Assembly: GCA_947561585.1 (NCBI GenBank) | Contig: CANNZV010003146.1 | Span: forward strand, 1-64,000 | From: Caprella mutica | Lineage: Eukaryota > Arthropoda > Malacostraca > Amphipoda > Caprellidae | Length of the DNA stretch: 64,000 nucleotides | Direction of reading: 5' to 3' | Shown: positions 44,714 to 55,303 of the stretch, piece by piece | Position numbering within the stretch: position 1 is the stretch's first letter | Layout of the letters: every line of letters begins with the position of its first letter | Notes under the pieces: model-generated | Told to the model about the DNA's origin: nothing | Database searches by the model: none | Seen by the model: the letters and a program-made list of their open reading frames with translations, nothing else | Position numbers and translations under genes: made by a program

Positions 44714-45705
44714 TTAGGTGAATTGTGTGGTTATGTCACCTGTATGAACTTTATGATGTCTACTGCGATGCGATGAATCGGAGAATGTCTTATCACAGTA
44801 TTTGCACTTGAATGGCTTTTCGCCAGTATGAATTCTTCTATGTTTAGTGAGAGAAGAGGATACAGAAAATGCCTTTTCACAGTAATTGCATTGGAATGGC
44901 TTCTCACCAGTGTGAATTCTGATGTGTGAAACAAGCTCTGATTTAGAAAAAAATCCCTGATTACAATGATAACAGTCAAACGGCTTTTTGTCTGTATGAA
45001 CTCTTTCATGTCTGGTGAGACTAAATGAAGCAAAGTATGCCCTATCACAAAATCGACATTTGAACGGTTTTTTACCAGTGTGAACTGTTTGGTGTCTATT
45101 GAGAGAAAATAAAGAAAAGAATTTGATATCACAAGATTTGCATTTGAATGACTTTTCACCAGTGTGAATTCTTATATGTGTGACAAGAGCAGGCTTGGAA
45201 AAATATTCATTATTACAGTCGTTACACTTGAATGACTTTTTACTTGAATGAACTCTTCCATATATACTAATACGAGAAGAATTATCAAATTTCATATCAC
45301 TACGATCGAATGTAATTTTCTCTTCACCAGTGTTAACACTTGGATGAATATCGAGATCAGACTCAGAAGTCTCAAAACTAATATTGCCTTTTAAGGTTTT
45401 TTCCCCATTCTTTTCAGTAGTGACTTTATTCTCAGGATTATTGTCCATTATTCCATTAATAAGTGTTCCAGAATGTTCTCCGTTAATTTTACCTTGATAA
45501 TTCATTTTACCAAGGAGATTTCTATTTGTCTCCTCACTAAGTTCACATCTGTTATCATCATAATTGAATTCTTCATGTTTAATCGTTATCTCATCTTTAA
45601 AAGTTTCTTCAATATAGTATGCACTATGAAGAAGTTGTTCCTGGTCCACTCCTTTTCCTAGAGGTCTTGATCTTGAGGTGAGAGTTCTGACTTGATCTTT
45701 TCTAG
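44714..45705 (-). CDS. C2H2 zinc-finger protein, terminal exon with six fingers
   Basis: Six consecutive C2H2 fingers occupy the C-terminal half: FKCNDCNNEYFSKPALVTH, FKCKSCDIKFFSLFSLNRH, FKCRFCDRAYFASFSLTRH, FDCYHCNQGFFSKSELVSH, FQCNYCEKAFSVSSSLTKH and FKCKYCDKTFSDSSHRSRH, with HTGEKPF-type linkers (one HTDKKPF). This is a DNA-binding nuclear protein by family. The N-terminal half is acidic and Ser/Asn/Glu-rich. The open frame runs to 45736, but a pyrimidine-rich tract and CTCTAG near 45706 look like a 3' splice site, so I place the exon start there. Earlier exons, where a ZAD or similar domain might be, were not identified. The ATG|GTGAGT near 45853 is in the wrong phase to join directly. 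No stop inside: likely a functional host gene. Confidence 0.75.
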
Positions 45706-45736
45706 AGCAATATGAAAATATGAAATTTATATACAT

Positions 45737-46373
45737 TAAATTAACAAGTGTTACTTCATTTTAATTCATTTGATTTTTCATTAAATATTTTACAATTGAA
45801 GGAGCTATAGTTCATTGTAACAAAGTTGTGTCTAAATAATTTCCCACTCACCATTTTAATATCAGAAGTCTTTGTTTGTAATTAACAACGTACAATCTAA
45901 CCATAGCTCTATGCAGACCTTTTGACACAGGAGGTGAACTGAAAATAACCGACTGAGTGGTGGGTAACCCAATTCAGTCGTAAAACCACGTGGGACAATC
46001 AGGATCTGATAGTGTACGTACAAACATACGAACAATGTGGAGTATTCTCTATTATTTTTATCTGTTGGGGTTTTACAACAACGGCCGCTACAGAGGCATT
46101 TCAGCCGTTAATCACTTTACATTTGTTTATAAAAATTTGTTAAGTTCGATAATCATTAAATATATGGATGTTAAATATGGTACATTAAATCAGATTGCAT
46201 AATGAATTGGTATAATCTGTCCTATTTTGATGTAAAGAGGCATAGTAGTTCTTTGAATGATCAACTTTGGAGGGCTTGTCGGGCTATGGAATAGTATGAA
46301 CAGTCTATTAGGATGTGGTAGACTGTAAGTTAAACGTGACAGGTTTGAAACTCTATGGGAGGGTCATTTGACA
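45737..46373. other. upstream of the zinc-finger exon; no exon confirmed
   Basis: On the minus strand the region holds an ATG immediately followed by GTGAGT (about 45855-45848), a possible 5' exon end, but its phase does not fit the next exon. The left part of 46200-46373 adjoins the LINE fragment and is unassigned. Confidence 0.35.
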
Positions 46374-47130
46374 TCAAGAAGCAACTGCTTGAAAATTAGT
46401 GTTGAGAGTTAGGGGTTGATGGAAAATATCATTTTTGATTAGTATTGCTGTTCCTCTTTCGTGATCGCCGTCTCTAGTAGGGATTGAGGTAAGTATTTCA
46501 TATCCTGAAGGTGAGCAAATTCTATTTTTAATTAGGGTTTCCTGTAGGCAGACGCATGATAGATTACATTCAGTCAACAAAATCTTCAGGTCTGAAAAAT
46601 GAGTATTCAGTGCCTTAATACTCCATTGAATGACATTAATCATTGTGATCTATTTTGCTTTTTGTCTGTTGTACTGCTGGAATATACAACAGTGGGTATT
46701 TTTGCAAGTTTTCTGTTGATTTTGTGAATTAGTTTTTTGTTGGCAACATCTCTGTAATTAGTTGGTGATAGTCTTCTTTTTCTGGGATCATATTTGTTTG
46801 AGGACTCGTCACTGAAATCGTCCTCGCTCATATCATAAGATACGACATTTGCAGTTATAACGTTTTTCTTGTTGTCTTGGACGAAGTTGGCGGAGTTTAT
46901 ATTTGTACTTTGAGTATTTTGGGACAGCACTATTGAATTCTTTTTGGGCGTTTCTGTAGGCTTTGTTCTTTTGTTATTCTCTTATTGGATATTTTGAAGG
47001 CGAGGTTTTTCTATCTTGATGAATGGGTTTAGGGATCGAAGAAGGAGCGTTTGTCTTTTTTGAAGATTCATTTGCGTGATGTATGTTTTATATTTTAGCA
47101 CAGTTTAGATTGTCTGTGTTGGTTTTAAAT
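46374..47130 (-). pseudogene. jockey-type LINE, ORF1 C-terminus and start of ORF2
   Basis: From 47130 leftwards on the minus strand: an ORF1 tail with HHANESSKKTNAPSS (end of a Cys/His knuckle), then a polar region, KRRLSPTNYRDVANKK, ending TDKKQNRSQ-stop at 46640. Then, as usual for jockey elements, ORF2 starts at once: MINVIQWSIKALNTHFSDLK and CVCLQETLIKN (APE catalytic E), RGTAILIKND. It breaks off at 46374. The 5' part of ORF1 is at 57108-58275. Confidence 0.75.
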
Positions 47131-47149
47131 TTTGGATCATTGTTTACAG

Positions 47150-47490
47150 GTTGTAATACAATTGCTACCCAATTGTCGTGGGGGCAATTGTCTTGGTGCC
47201 CAATTGTTGGTGCACCGTCCAACCACCGTAGCCTCCATTGCAAAGGAGAGCATCTGAGCAATAGTGAACCAGATACCAATGTGAAGCAAAAATAATCAAC
47301 CTCCAAATGAAAGAAAAACTCCTCAAACCAGATCCAATAGAAAAGTTTTTAGAAACATCCCCACAATATGAAGAACTATTCTATCCACGCTGCACCGACA
47401 ATTGGGCCCAGGACAATTGGGCCCAGAACGATTGGGCCAACGAAAATTTGGCCCTAAAACAATTAAGCCTAGAAAAAAATTGGGCAGAAG
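47150..47490. mobile_element. foldback-type element 6, arms of a CCCAATTGTCGTGGG repeat
   Basis: Left arm 47150-47216 has units ACCCAATTGTCGTGGGGGCA, CAATTGTCTTGGTG and CCCAATTGTTGGTGCACCG. Right arm 47390-47490 is inverted: CGCTGCACCGACAATTGGGC, CCAGGACAATTGGGC, CCAGAACGATTGGGCC. Inner arm ends match (GGTGCACCGT / complement of GGTGCAGCGT). Centre of about 175 bp. Sits at the edge of the broken jockey ORF1. A third arm of this type occurs at 57045-57105. Confidence 0.75.
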
Positions 47491-47559
47491 ACACAATAAA
47501 GAAGTGTTTCTTTTTTATAACTAGGAAGTGACAATATTATCCTTGAAATATGCTTTATA

Positions 47560-49133
47560 GGCCCGTATGTTAAATCAGGCACTAGCACTTTAAAGTAGCA
47601 CTACACACTACAGGCCATAGTGTGAGATTTTATCTTGAAGTGCACACCTCCACACTATACTCCATAGAGCCCATCTCCACACTACTATTCATAGTGTCCA
47701 CTTCCACACTACGGTTTGGTATGCTAAATCTGGCGAAAAGTGAAGAGCGTACTTCAATATTTTGAAGTGTCCTGGAGACTGCCCTACAAACCACACTTTG
47801 CTTTATTTTCAGTTTAATTTGATGTGTTGACTTATTTGCCATGGTACTGGACCATGGATCTGTTTGGTTTTCATTAAAGGTATCATTGGGAAATAACGTC
47901 AGGAGCGACCGCTCTTGAATATAAGCGTGTATTTTGCTTAACTTTAAACCATGTTGATACCATAAAAAATATTTTCCCTGTCAATAGATACTGATCTGGA
48001 GGTCATTCTCTAACCGGAAAGGAAAAAACTTTAAGTGTTTTCTTTGGTATGTAGCTAGGAGAACTGGGTTTTCAGATAAACGTGGGTAAAAAACGTCCAT
48101 AATTCAAGGTATTCTAAGCCAGGCTATCAAAAAAGTAGAGGAGAAAATAGTCTCGAAATTGAAATATAACAATTATATACTTATATTTTTTCCAAGAACA
48201 AGAGAAGAACTACAACAAGCTGAACAAATTTTGGTATGCACTTTACTCACCCTTATGCCATTGATGTGATTGGTGGAATTTTGATTCGATCCTGACAAAT
48301 ACATTGTAAATGTATTTTATTTATACATTGTAAATGTATCTTATTTATACATTGCATTTTGTAAATGTAAAAGGTACAACAGCTATTTACAATATACTAA
48401 GAGCATGTTGAATCGGCACTTTTCAATAATCGGTACAAATATTAAAATTCTATCAAATCAATCATGCTGACACATCATTACTTGCAATTGGTTTTTGTTT
48501 CAACTAAAAACGAGAAAGAAATTAAATAAAACTTACTAATTGAGACAACCGAGGAGTGGGCAGATTCAACAATGCTGGAATGTATATGAAGATTTTTGTT
48601 TATAATTTTTTCTATATAAGATTTATCATCAAGAAGTTAATCATTTATGAGAAAGAACGAATGTTCCTCTTTCCAATGATGTGCACGGTTTAATTTTCCC
48701 ATATCTGTTGTATTTCTTATGTTATTTCAACGGATGGTGGTGGCTTAAGGTGCTGATTATTTGGGTATTTACCCTACACCAAATGATAAATATTTTTTTT
48801 GTAAAAATTATAACATATTTTTTCAGGTATAGGTTTTGTTCTTTCGTGTTTTAACAAGTGGATTACTACGCTATACAAGGACTAATATTTTGCCCACTAG
48901 GACACTAATTCTCGAAAATACCTTAAAAGCGTAGTGTGGCACTTCAAAATTCGCCAGAAAGCAAAGTAGTACTAAAAAGTCTTTTGGCATACGAAACTGT
49001 AGTGCGATACTATACCTTGTAGTGCTATTTTGAAGTGCTTAGTGTGTAGTACCAATTTAACATACGAGAGAGACACTTTGAAGTGCGCAGTGCTACTTCA
49101 TAGAGCTAGTGCCCTATTTAACATACGTCCCAT
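47560..49133. mobile_element. foldback-type element 7, about 1.57 kb
   Basis: The left end reads CCCGTATGTTAAATCAGGCACTAGC. The right end complement reads GGGACGTATGTTAAATAGGGCACTAGC. Behind each end come repeated short words (AGTAGCACTACACACTA, CACTTCAAAATAGCACTAC) in opposed orientation (47580-47760 and 48925-49110). The centre is AT-rich with short CATTGTAAATGTAT duplications near 48300-48350. No transposase. Confidence 0.7.
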
Positions 49134-49660
49134 AGTCTCTAAATTTCTAAAACTATGTTTATATTCTTTTAATTCGATTGATTTACTTGATAAGGTGTAT
49201 ATTATCAAGCCCCTTAAATCACATGTTGATGGTAATCTCATGTTTCAATGAAATGAAAATCTTTGAGGTATTTAAATAAGTCGTATTAGCTATTTTGAAT
49301 CATGTCATATGGATCCAATGTGTAGTGTACATCGTCTGACAAAGACAAATATTTAGTAAAAAAGGGGTAAATTTTTAAGGTTTTACGTTACATTGAACAG
49401 TTGTTTGAACAGCTGTTGAGATAAAATGAGATTATGAGAATACATTTTGTAATAATAATTCATAAAACTTTTCAATATTGAACACTGAACAGGCTTCAAA
49501 AAATTCACATTAACTTTAATTCAATTTGTATGTTCCAACAATTTCGGCATGTCTAAAATACATTGATTCTTATTTTTTACTGTTTCTTCATCTTAAATAG
49601 CTACATTCTTATTTTCTATTGGCTACATCCTAACTCATTCACTTCACAGGAGTTCACTAT
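49134..49660. other. no gene seen
   Basis: AT-rich spacer between the foldback element and the outer TIR element. Confidence 0.4.
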
Positions 49661-49840
49661 ACAGGGTGACCCAAAAAAAGGAAACCCATTTTCAAATATG
49701 TTTATTTTACAAACTATAAAAGCTAGAAGTTTTCTAAAACAAACAGTTTTATTTGTATAGTTTTTCTGCATCTTTCATGAAAATCTGGTGAAGTTGTGAC
49801 AAAAATTAAACATCCTGCAGCGAATTAAAAAAAAAAGGGC

Positions 49841-50246
49841 TTGCGCGAGGACGAAAAACACAAAAAGACTTCAAAATAGGTATAATTTATTTGCATATGG
49901 TAGTAATAAAATGGAAATAAAAGTACTATTTTTATACGATGCCTTCTACAAAATGAGCAATTCCTTGCAGAGACCATCTTGAAAAATGTAGACTGTGATA
50001 AATCAGTTCTAAGAGTTAGAGCCTTACATGCTTCTTGAAAGAATGATATCTCAATTCGTATTTAACAATTCAGTGAACGTGTCTTTTGTGATGTCTAATT
50101 CATTCCTTCCGATAAATGTTTTTGAATTCTCAATAAATGTTCATGAATAAGAGTAATGTTTTCATGTGTTCATTCTGTTCTCCTGTGACCTAATCGCATT
50201 TTGTTAAAAATAAAGTAGTTTCTTCAGTTTTGAGCTTATTAATACA
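49841..50246. other. interior of the composite element, no gene
   Basis: AT-rich; nothing recognised up to the TA target of the nested transposon at 50245-50246. Confidence 0.4.
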
Positions 50247-51572
50247 GGGTGGGGCGTAAGTTTGGAAGCAATTTTCAAACATTAATATAATTCTTAAAAA
50301 TAAGTTCCTAAGTAGGTGATAGGGTTTGAACTATAGTAGAGACACTACATTATGACGTGGCAGTGTTATTTTTTACAAAAATTTAGTCAATTCAAAAATG
50401 TCAGACAAAAGAGAAGCCATTATTGCTCTACACCGTGCCGGGAAGTCAGATTCCGTCATTTCAAAGACTCTCTCAATAGCGAGATCGACTGTTTGGAAGT
50501 GTGTGAAGCGTTTTAATGAGAGAGGAGACTTGACTGATCGTCCAAGAAGTGGTAGACCACGCTCACAACGCACCAAACAACTGATAAAATGTGCCCGAGA
50601 GAAGATCAGGAGGAACCCGAAAAGGTCAATACGATTGTTAGCCAAAACAGCTAATGTGAGTCACAGAACAATGAGAAGAGTTGTCAAAGAAGACCTAAAG
50701 ATGTCTTCTTTCACCCTCCAAAAGAGACAGACTCTGTCAGAAGCTGTCTCTTTTACCCTCCAAAAGAGACAGACTCTGTCAGAAGCTGTAAAGAAAAAGA
50801 GATTGGAGAGAAGCAAAGCACTTCTGAGAGAATTGAAGTCTGGCACGGCTGGTGAAATTGTTTGGTCTGACGAAAAAAATTTCTCAGTGGAAATGGCTCA
50901 CAACCGGAGGAATGACAGAATAATTGGTAAAAGTGCAAAAGACATCCCATACAACCAAAGAACTGTCCACAGAACCATGAAACCTGCTTCAGTAATGGTC
51001 TGGGCCGCCGTTTCAGAAACTTGGAGATCTCCTTTAATTTTGGTGGAACATGGCGCCAAAATCAATGCTAAATGTTATATTGAGAATATTTTGACGCCAA
51101 TGTTGGAGTCAGCTAAGGATCACTTCGGTAATGACAATCTATGGACATTTCAGCAAGACGGCGCGACTTCACATACTGCAAATGTCACTCAAAACTGGTG
51201 CCATGACCATCTTCCACGGTTTTGGTCCAAAGAAATGTGGCCTCCCTGCTCCCCAGATGTTAATCCTATGGACTTTTCGGTATGGTCCATTCTTGAATCA
51301 AAGGCCTGTGGTAAATTCCATCGCAGTGTGGATGATTTAAAGCGTTCGCTCCAGAGATCTTGGAAGGAAATTTCACAAGAACAGTTGCGTGCCGCAGTAG
51401 GAGGAGTTCGGAGGCTATTATTAAAAACAAGGGGGGACATTTTGAATAAATTTATGATTTTTGAATTCTTAAAACCCTTATGTAATAATACATAACTGTA
51501 AATTATTAAATATATTTTTCGTTGGATTATAATATGCACTTTCATTTGCTTCCAAACTTACGCCCCACCCTG
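50247..51572 (+). mobile_element. apparently intact mariner/Tc1-type transposon (DD37D), 1326 bp
   Basis: Perfect 27-bp terminal inverted repeats starting CAGGGTGGGGCGTAAGTTTG, flanked on both sides by TA, the target duplication of this superfamily (50245-50246 and 51573-51574). A single uninterrupted transposase gene lies inside. It is the only element in the window with both ends and coding potential intact. Inserted into the older composite element. Confidence 0.95.
50398..51495 (+). CDS. mariner/Tc1-type transposase, DD37D, 365 aa
   Basis: Cut-and-paste transposase acting on its own 27-bp ends. The N-terminal paired-type helix-turn-helix region (residues 1-110) includes SIARSTVWKCVKRFNERGDL and the GRPRS hook, followed by a second HTH (LLAKTANVSHRTMRRVV). 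Catalytic core: IVWSDEKNF (first Asp), TFQQDGATSHTA (second Asp), CSPDVNPMDFSVW (third Asp), with 37 residues between second and third, as in the DD37D (maT-like) group. Start chosen at the ATG reading MSDKREAIIALHR; it is the first ATG after the 5' UTR and gives the full HTH. Odd: a 14-codon tandem duplication (50707-50748 and 50749-50790, SFTLQKRQTLSEAV twice) before the core makes it longer than the family norm; it keeps the frame. Confidence 0.95.
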   Translation: MSDKREAIIALHRAGKSDSVISKTLSIARSTVWKCVKRFNERGDLTDRPRSGRPRSQRTKQLIKCAREKIRRNPKRSIRLLAKTANVSHRTMRRVVKEDLKMSSFTLQKRQTLSEAVSFTLQKRQTLSEAVKKKRLERSKALLRELKSGTAGEIVWSDEKNFSVEMAHNRRNDRIIGKSAKDIPYNQRTVHRTMKPASVMVWAAVSETWRSPLILVEHGAKINAKCYIENILTPMLESAKDHFGNDNLWTFQQDGATSHTANVTQNWCHDHLPRFWSKEMWPPCSPDVNPMDFSVWSILESKACGKFHRSVDDLKRSLQRSWKEISQEQLRAAVGGVRRLLLKTRGDILNKFMIFEFLKPLCNNT

Positions 51573-51574
51573 TA

Positions 51575-53000
51575 TAAATCAATAAGGTTTTATAGTTGGT
51601 GGAAATCTATCTTGAAAGCTATGTTCAAAATGAGGTTGAATCTATTTAAAGCTTCCAGTGTTTGAATAACTTGTCACAACAAAAACTCTGTTCTTTTGAA
51701 AGCTGCATTTTGAGTGTTTCGAATGGGAGATACAAATTAACGACGAACTGATTTTATTAAAGGTCCCCTCCAATCTATTTTTTTTTATTTCTCTATGCAT
51801 TAGAACTAAGGTTACTGATAATAAAACTGCAAACCATTTCAAATTTGGTTTTATAGTTTTGTTATAATATGTAATTTAAGATTTTTTTCCGTTCTTTCTA
51901 CTATCCCTCTGAATTTCAAGCAAAGAAAAAGCCCCCATGTTTGATAGGCTAACACGATCCGACAAAATCAAAACAATAACAAAGCTGATTGATAGATATC
52001 AATATCATACGTGGCTACCTGTACGGTATTGTCACTAAAGGTGTTCTTTGTGTTAATCGAGTTACTTTGTAACAAACTAAATTCTTCACAAAGACACCTG
52101 CCTACTCAATGAATGTTTTTTGATTAATTTGGTTGCATTTCCATTTCAGCGTGATACCACAGCACTCCTATTAGGTATTCGTACATTAACTTAAAATAAT
52201 GGAAATTTAAACCAATTAGGTAATTAAGAATATTAACGAGGCTACTTGGATTAACAAAAAGGAATAAATCGGAGGGTTTTCCAATTTTCTCTCTGTAGAG
52301 TTAGTGTTACTAGAGTAATATGAGAGTGAGACCGACTAATATTGAGCAATACGGTAGGTATTCTAAGATTCACTTTAATAGTTATCGTATTAGTGTAGTT
52401 CTAAGACAATGGATCCATATAAAGAATTCAAGTACCTAATTAAGTATTTCTTACTAATCGTTTTCATATATCATAACATTTTCCGATATAGAGAACTATT
52501 AATTTTTATACACTTTCTATTTGAAAACTGATCTATGATTTGAATAATATGTGCTATGTATATACGAACGAACATCCTACTCAAGTATGGGGGGGCTTTT
52601 TCTTCTAATGAAATTATGAATCTAAGAATGAGAAAAATCGAAATGTGAATATTTCTTATATAAATAATTGTGAACAGAATACTTGATCGATTTAAATTCT
52701 GTTTACTGCGATGTGTTATATAACCAAGTCATATTGTTAGCGTAATTTTAATAGTTATGATTATTTTTTTTTTCATATAATGATTCCCAAGACATTTTAG
52801 GATTACAATATGAGACCATTTTCTCGTACTATTGATATAAAAAAAATTAGAGCCATTTTTCTGGAAATGGTCAAAAGAGCTCATAGCCCCATAGTACGAG
52901 GTAATGGGCCCAATAGCATGATGCATTCAGCCCACCATGGGCTCTTAACCTCAAAATGTAATAATTTGTCTATAAAAGGATATAAAGAAGATAAAAAGTA
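51575..53000. other. interior of the composite element, no gene
   Basis: AT-rich. Short frames (for example 52810-53004) lack family features. Nothing supported. Confidence 0.4.
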
Positions 53001-53550
53001 TTAAATTGCATTCAGTTGTATATTAATATTAAATTCTGCACTTATTTTCGGTGTGGGGCACAATTTTAGTATTTTTTCACGAACACTAGTATCGAGCTGA
53101 AGATCAAGAGCAATAATTCCTGGTTCAGCTTCCATTTCTTGTGCCTCCACCGGTTGTGCATCCATTGTTTGAGCTTCCTCTGGTTGAGCATCCATTGTTT
53201 GAGCTTCCTCCGGTTGAGCCTCATCTGCTTGAGCCTCTTGCAATTGAAACTCCCCTGGTCCGATTGAAACTCCCCTGGTTGAGCCTCCTCCTCTGGCTGA
53301 GCCTCTTCCATTAAATCATCTGCCATAAAATATCCATCAGTGAAATACCGTCATCAAATAGCCAATTACCTGTCACTCTGAAACCATTGGTTGCTATTTC
53401 AGCTGACGCAGTTCTTATGTAGGCTTTACCAAAGACACAGGCAATATTATATAATGTCATTCTTTTACAAGGATTTGATATCATCCAGTTATCCACAGAT
53501 AAATTGTATTCTGCTTCTAAAGATTTGAAGTAAGAACAATCCAATGGCTG
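53001..53550 (-). pseudogene. pogo/jerky-type transposase, C-terminal part with Glu-Ala-Gln repeats
   Basis: Minus strand 53544-53311: CSYFKSLEAEYNLSVDNWM, NPCKRMTLYNIACVFGKAYI and TASAEIATNGFRVTGNWLFD match the end of the CENP-B/pogo DDE transposase core seen in insect elements. It continues in a shifted frame as MADDLMEEAQPEEEAQPGE and then (MQEAQADEAQPEEAQ...) an acidic array of EEAQTMDAQP repeats (53243-53120), ending DTSVREKILKLCPTP. Frame shifts separate the blocks. Confidence 0.7.
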
Positions 53551-53596
53551 TAATTTACAGTAGACTCAGAGGCGGTTTTATACCGACCCATACATA

Positions 53597-53800
53597 CTAC
53601 TGTACTACACCTGGGTTCTTCACTTTCTGGTCTCGATGCCTTCTTTTAGTTTTATGTGGAATTTTATAAGTTTTGCTGACTGAAATTACAGACTTTCCAT
53701 TACTTATGTCCGTGAGTTCTTTGCTCAAATCATCCGTTGAATACTGAGCGAAGTTCGTTATTCTTTTATAGTTGCGAACCATTGTGTTAACTGACAAACC
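53597..53800 (-). pseudogene. pogo/psq-type N-terminal helix-turn-helix fragment
   Basis: Minus strand: MVRNYKRITNFAQYSTDDLS, ISNGKSVISVSKTYKIPHKT and HRDQKVKNPGVVQ, a psq/pogo-type DNA-binding domain. It is followed almost directly by the C-terminal block at 53550, so the DDE core is deleted. Confidence 0.75.
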
Positions 53801-54904
53801 TGAAATGGATAAACATATGATAGTTTAATATTAAACTTAAAATAACCAGAAAGGGGTTATCAGCCCACCTGGGCTTAAAGCCCCAACGCTTATGTAGGCT
53901 CTCAACCCCATCCGGTACGAACAAATGAATATCACCATAACTAACTACTAAATCAACTTAAGGAAGCTGTGAAAAGTGGTAAATACTGGTGATAACTGTA
54001 TTAATAACATAGTAACCGGTATTGATGATCATCGTAAGATAAAATTATGATAAAAATGAATTGAAAACTTCATATAAAATTCAAAAAGTACAAAAAATAG
54101 CAAAAAACTGTAAAAGTACGGATAACTCACAGATACACCTTCCTCTCACGATGAATTGAACTTCACTGACTTAAAGGGAGGGTGCGGGTAAAATCAAACA
54201 TTCGTTAATATATGTTTTAATGGAATCAGCATATTTAATTATGTATGAATGCATACTCTGTTCATCTAAATAAAACTTATTAAAGAAAAGAAAATTTAAT
54301 TTATTTTGAAAAAGCGCCATCTAGTGACAAATAGCATAAGCTTTGCTCGAGTCATTGACGCCATCTTGCTGTGATTTTACAAACGTTGTGCAAAAAACTT
54401 TAGTATATCTGCGAGTGATATTATTAATTATAACTCTAAAAATACTTTATTTGTTAGTATATTGTATATAAATCACAAATTTATTTATTTATAGCTTATT
54501 TGGGAAGATAATCAGACATTCTATAAACGTTCATGAAGATTGTTCTGGAACGTTCTGGAAATAATGTAAACAGCGCCATCTATGAGATGATCGCATAAGC
54601 TTATGTTTACTAACATAAACCTTATTTTCTCTGAAAATACAGTGATTTGAGATGAAACATTTCATATCCGTAACTAATCATTGTTTATTTATGATATTAT
54701 GAAAAAATATTTGATATGAAAATTAGACGCACCCCCCCCCCCTTTAAATAAGTACGCCGCACACGATGATAGTCTCAGAATCTCAAAATTATTTTTCACT
54801 GCTGAGAAAAGCGGCTTGGGCCTTTAACTCCGATTGGGCTCAATACCCCTCCTTACCCTACCTATGTGATTTTCTTCGTTATTTCTTCGTCGAGTAAGCA
54901 CTTT
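53801..54904. other. composite-element interior with AGCGCCATCT repeats; no gene
   Basis: Contains a short C-run (54731-54742) and two direct copies of AGCGCCATCTA...GCATAAGCTT (54313-54345 and 54572-54603) plus a weaker third (54356-54370). No ORF of note. Confidence 0.5.
54313..54327 (+). promoter_or_regulatory. CTCF-like motif AGCGCCATCTAGTGA
   Basis: Compared with the animal CTCF core in reverse form (YGCCMYCTRSTGG), GCGCCATCTAGTGA fits all but the last position. A weaker copy, AGCGCCATCTATGAG, is at 54572-54586. Sequence match only; no evidence of binding. Confidence 0.35.
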
Positions 54905-55303
54905 TTATTTACCTTTTTTAATTCGCTGCAGGATGTTTAATTTTTGTCTTAATTTCAAAAGATACATGTAGAAAACGTAAAGGAATAAAATGTTTTGTTT
55001 AGAAAATTTCTAGCTTTAATAGTTTGTAAAATAAACTAGTTTGAAAATGGGTTTCCTTTTTTTTTCGCCACCCTGTATAAGGGTGCTGTGACTATGAAAT
55101 GTGTTGCTTACATGACCTATGTCAGAATACAAACTTATTGTAGTTTCAAGAATAATAGTATTTATTCATGAAAACAATATGTTCTTTAAATCTATATTTC
55201 ATAACGAGAATAATTTTTTCATGTAAAGAATATTCTTTATTTTAGATATGCTAAAGAGTATATTTTTGTTCAAAACGCATATTGTCACAACTCTAGTTAT
55301 TAC

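Larger units (their letters stand above)
49662..55076. mobile_element. 5.4-kb composite TIR element with about 170-bp terminal repeats
   Basis: The left end begins CAGGGTGACCCAAAAAAAGG after TATA. The right end, in reverse, begins CAGGGTGGCGAAAAAAAAAGG and is followed by TATA, fitting a TA target. Arms match through GAAACCCATTTTCAAA, TTTATTTTACAAACTAT, AAAGCTAGAA and ACAAAAATTAAACATCCTGC to AGCGAATTAAAAAA (about 49830 and 54910). Inside are the intact DD37D transposon and, in reverse, pogo-type transposase remnants. Whether the pogo remnants belong to the outer element is not settled. The ends resemble those at 5250-6270. Confidence 0.7.

Noticed and set aside
45845..45860. ATG|GTGAGT as exon 1 of the zinc-finger gene
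   Set aside because: Joining it to the acceptor near 45706 puts the finger frame out of register and meets a stop, so it is not directly connected.
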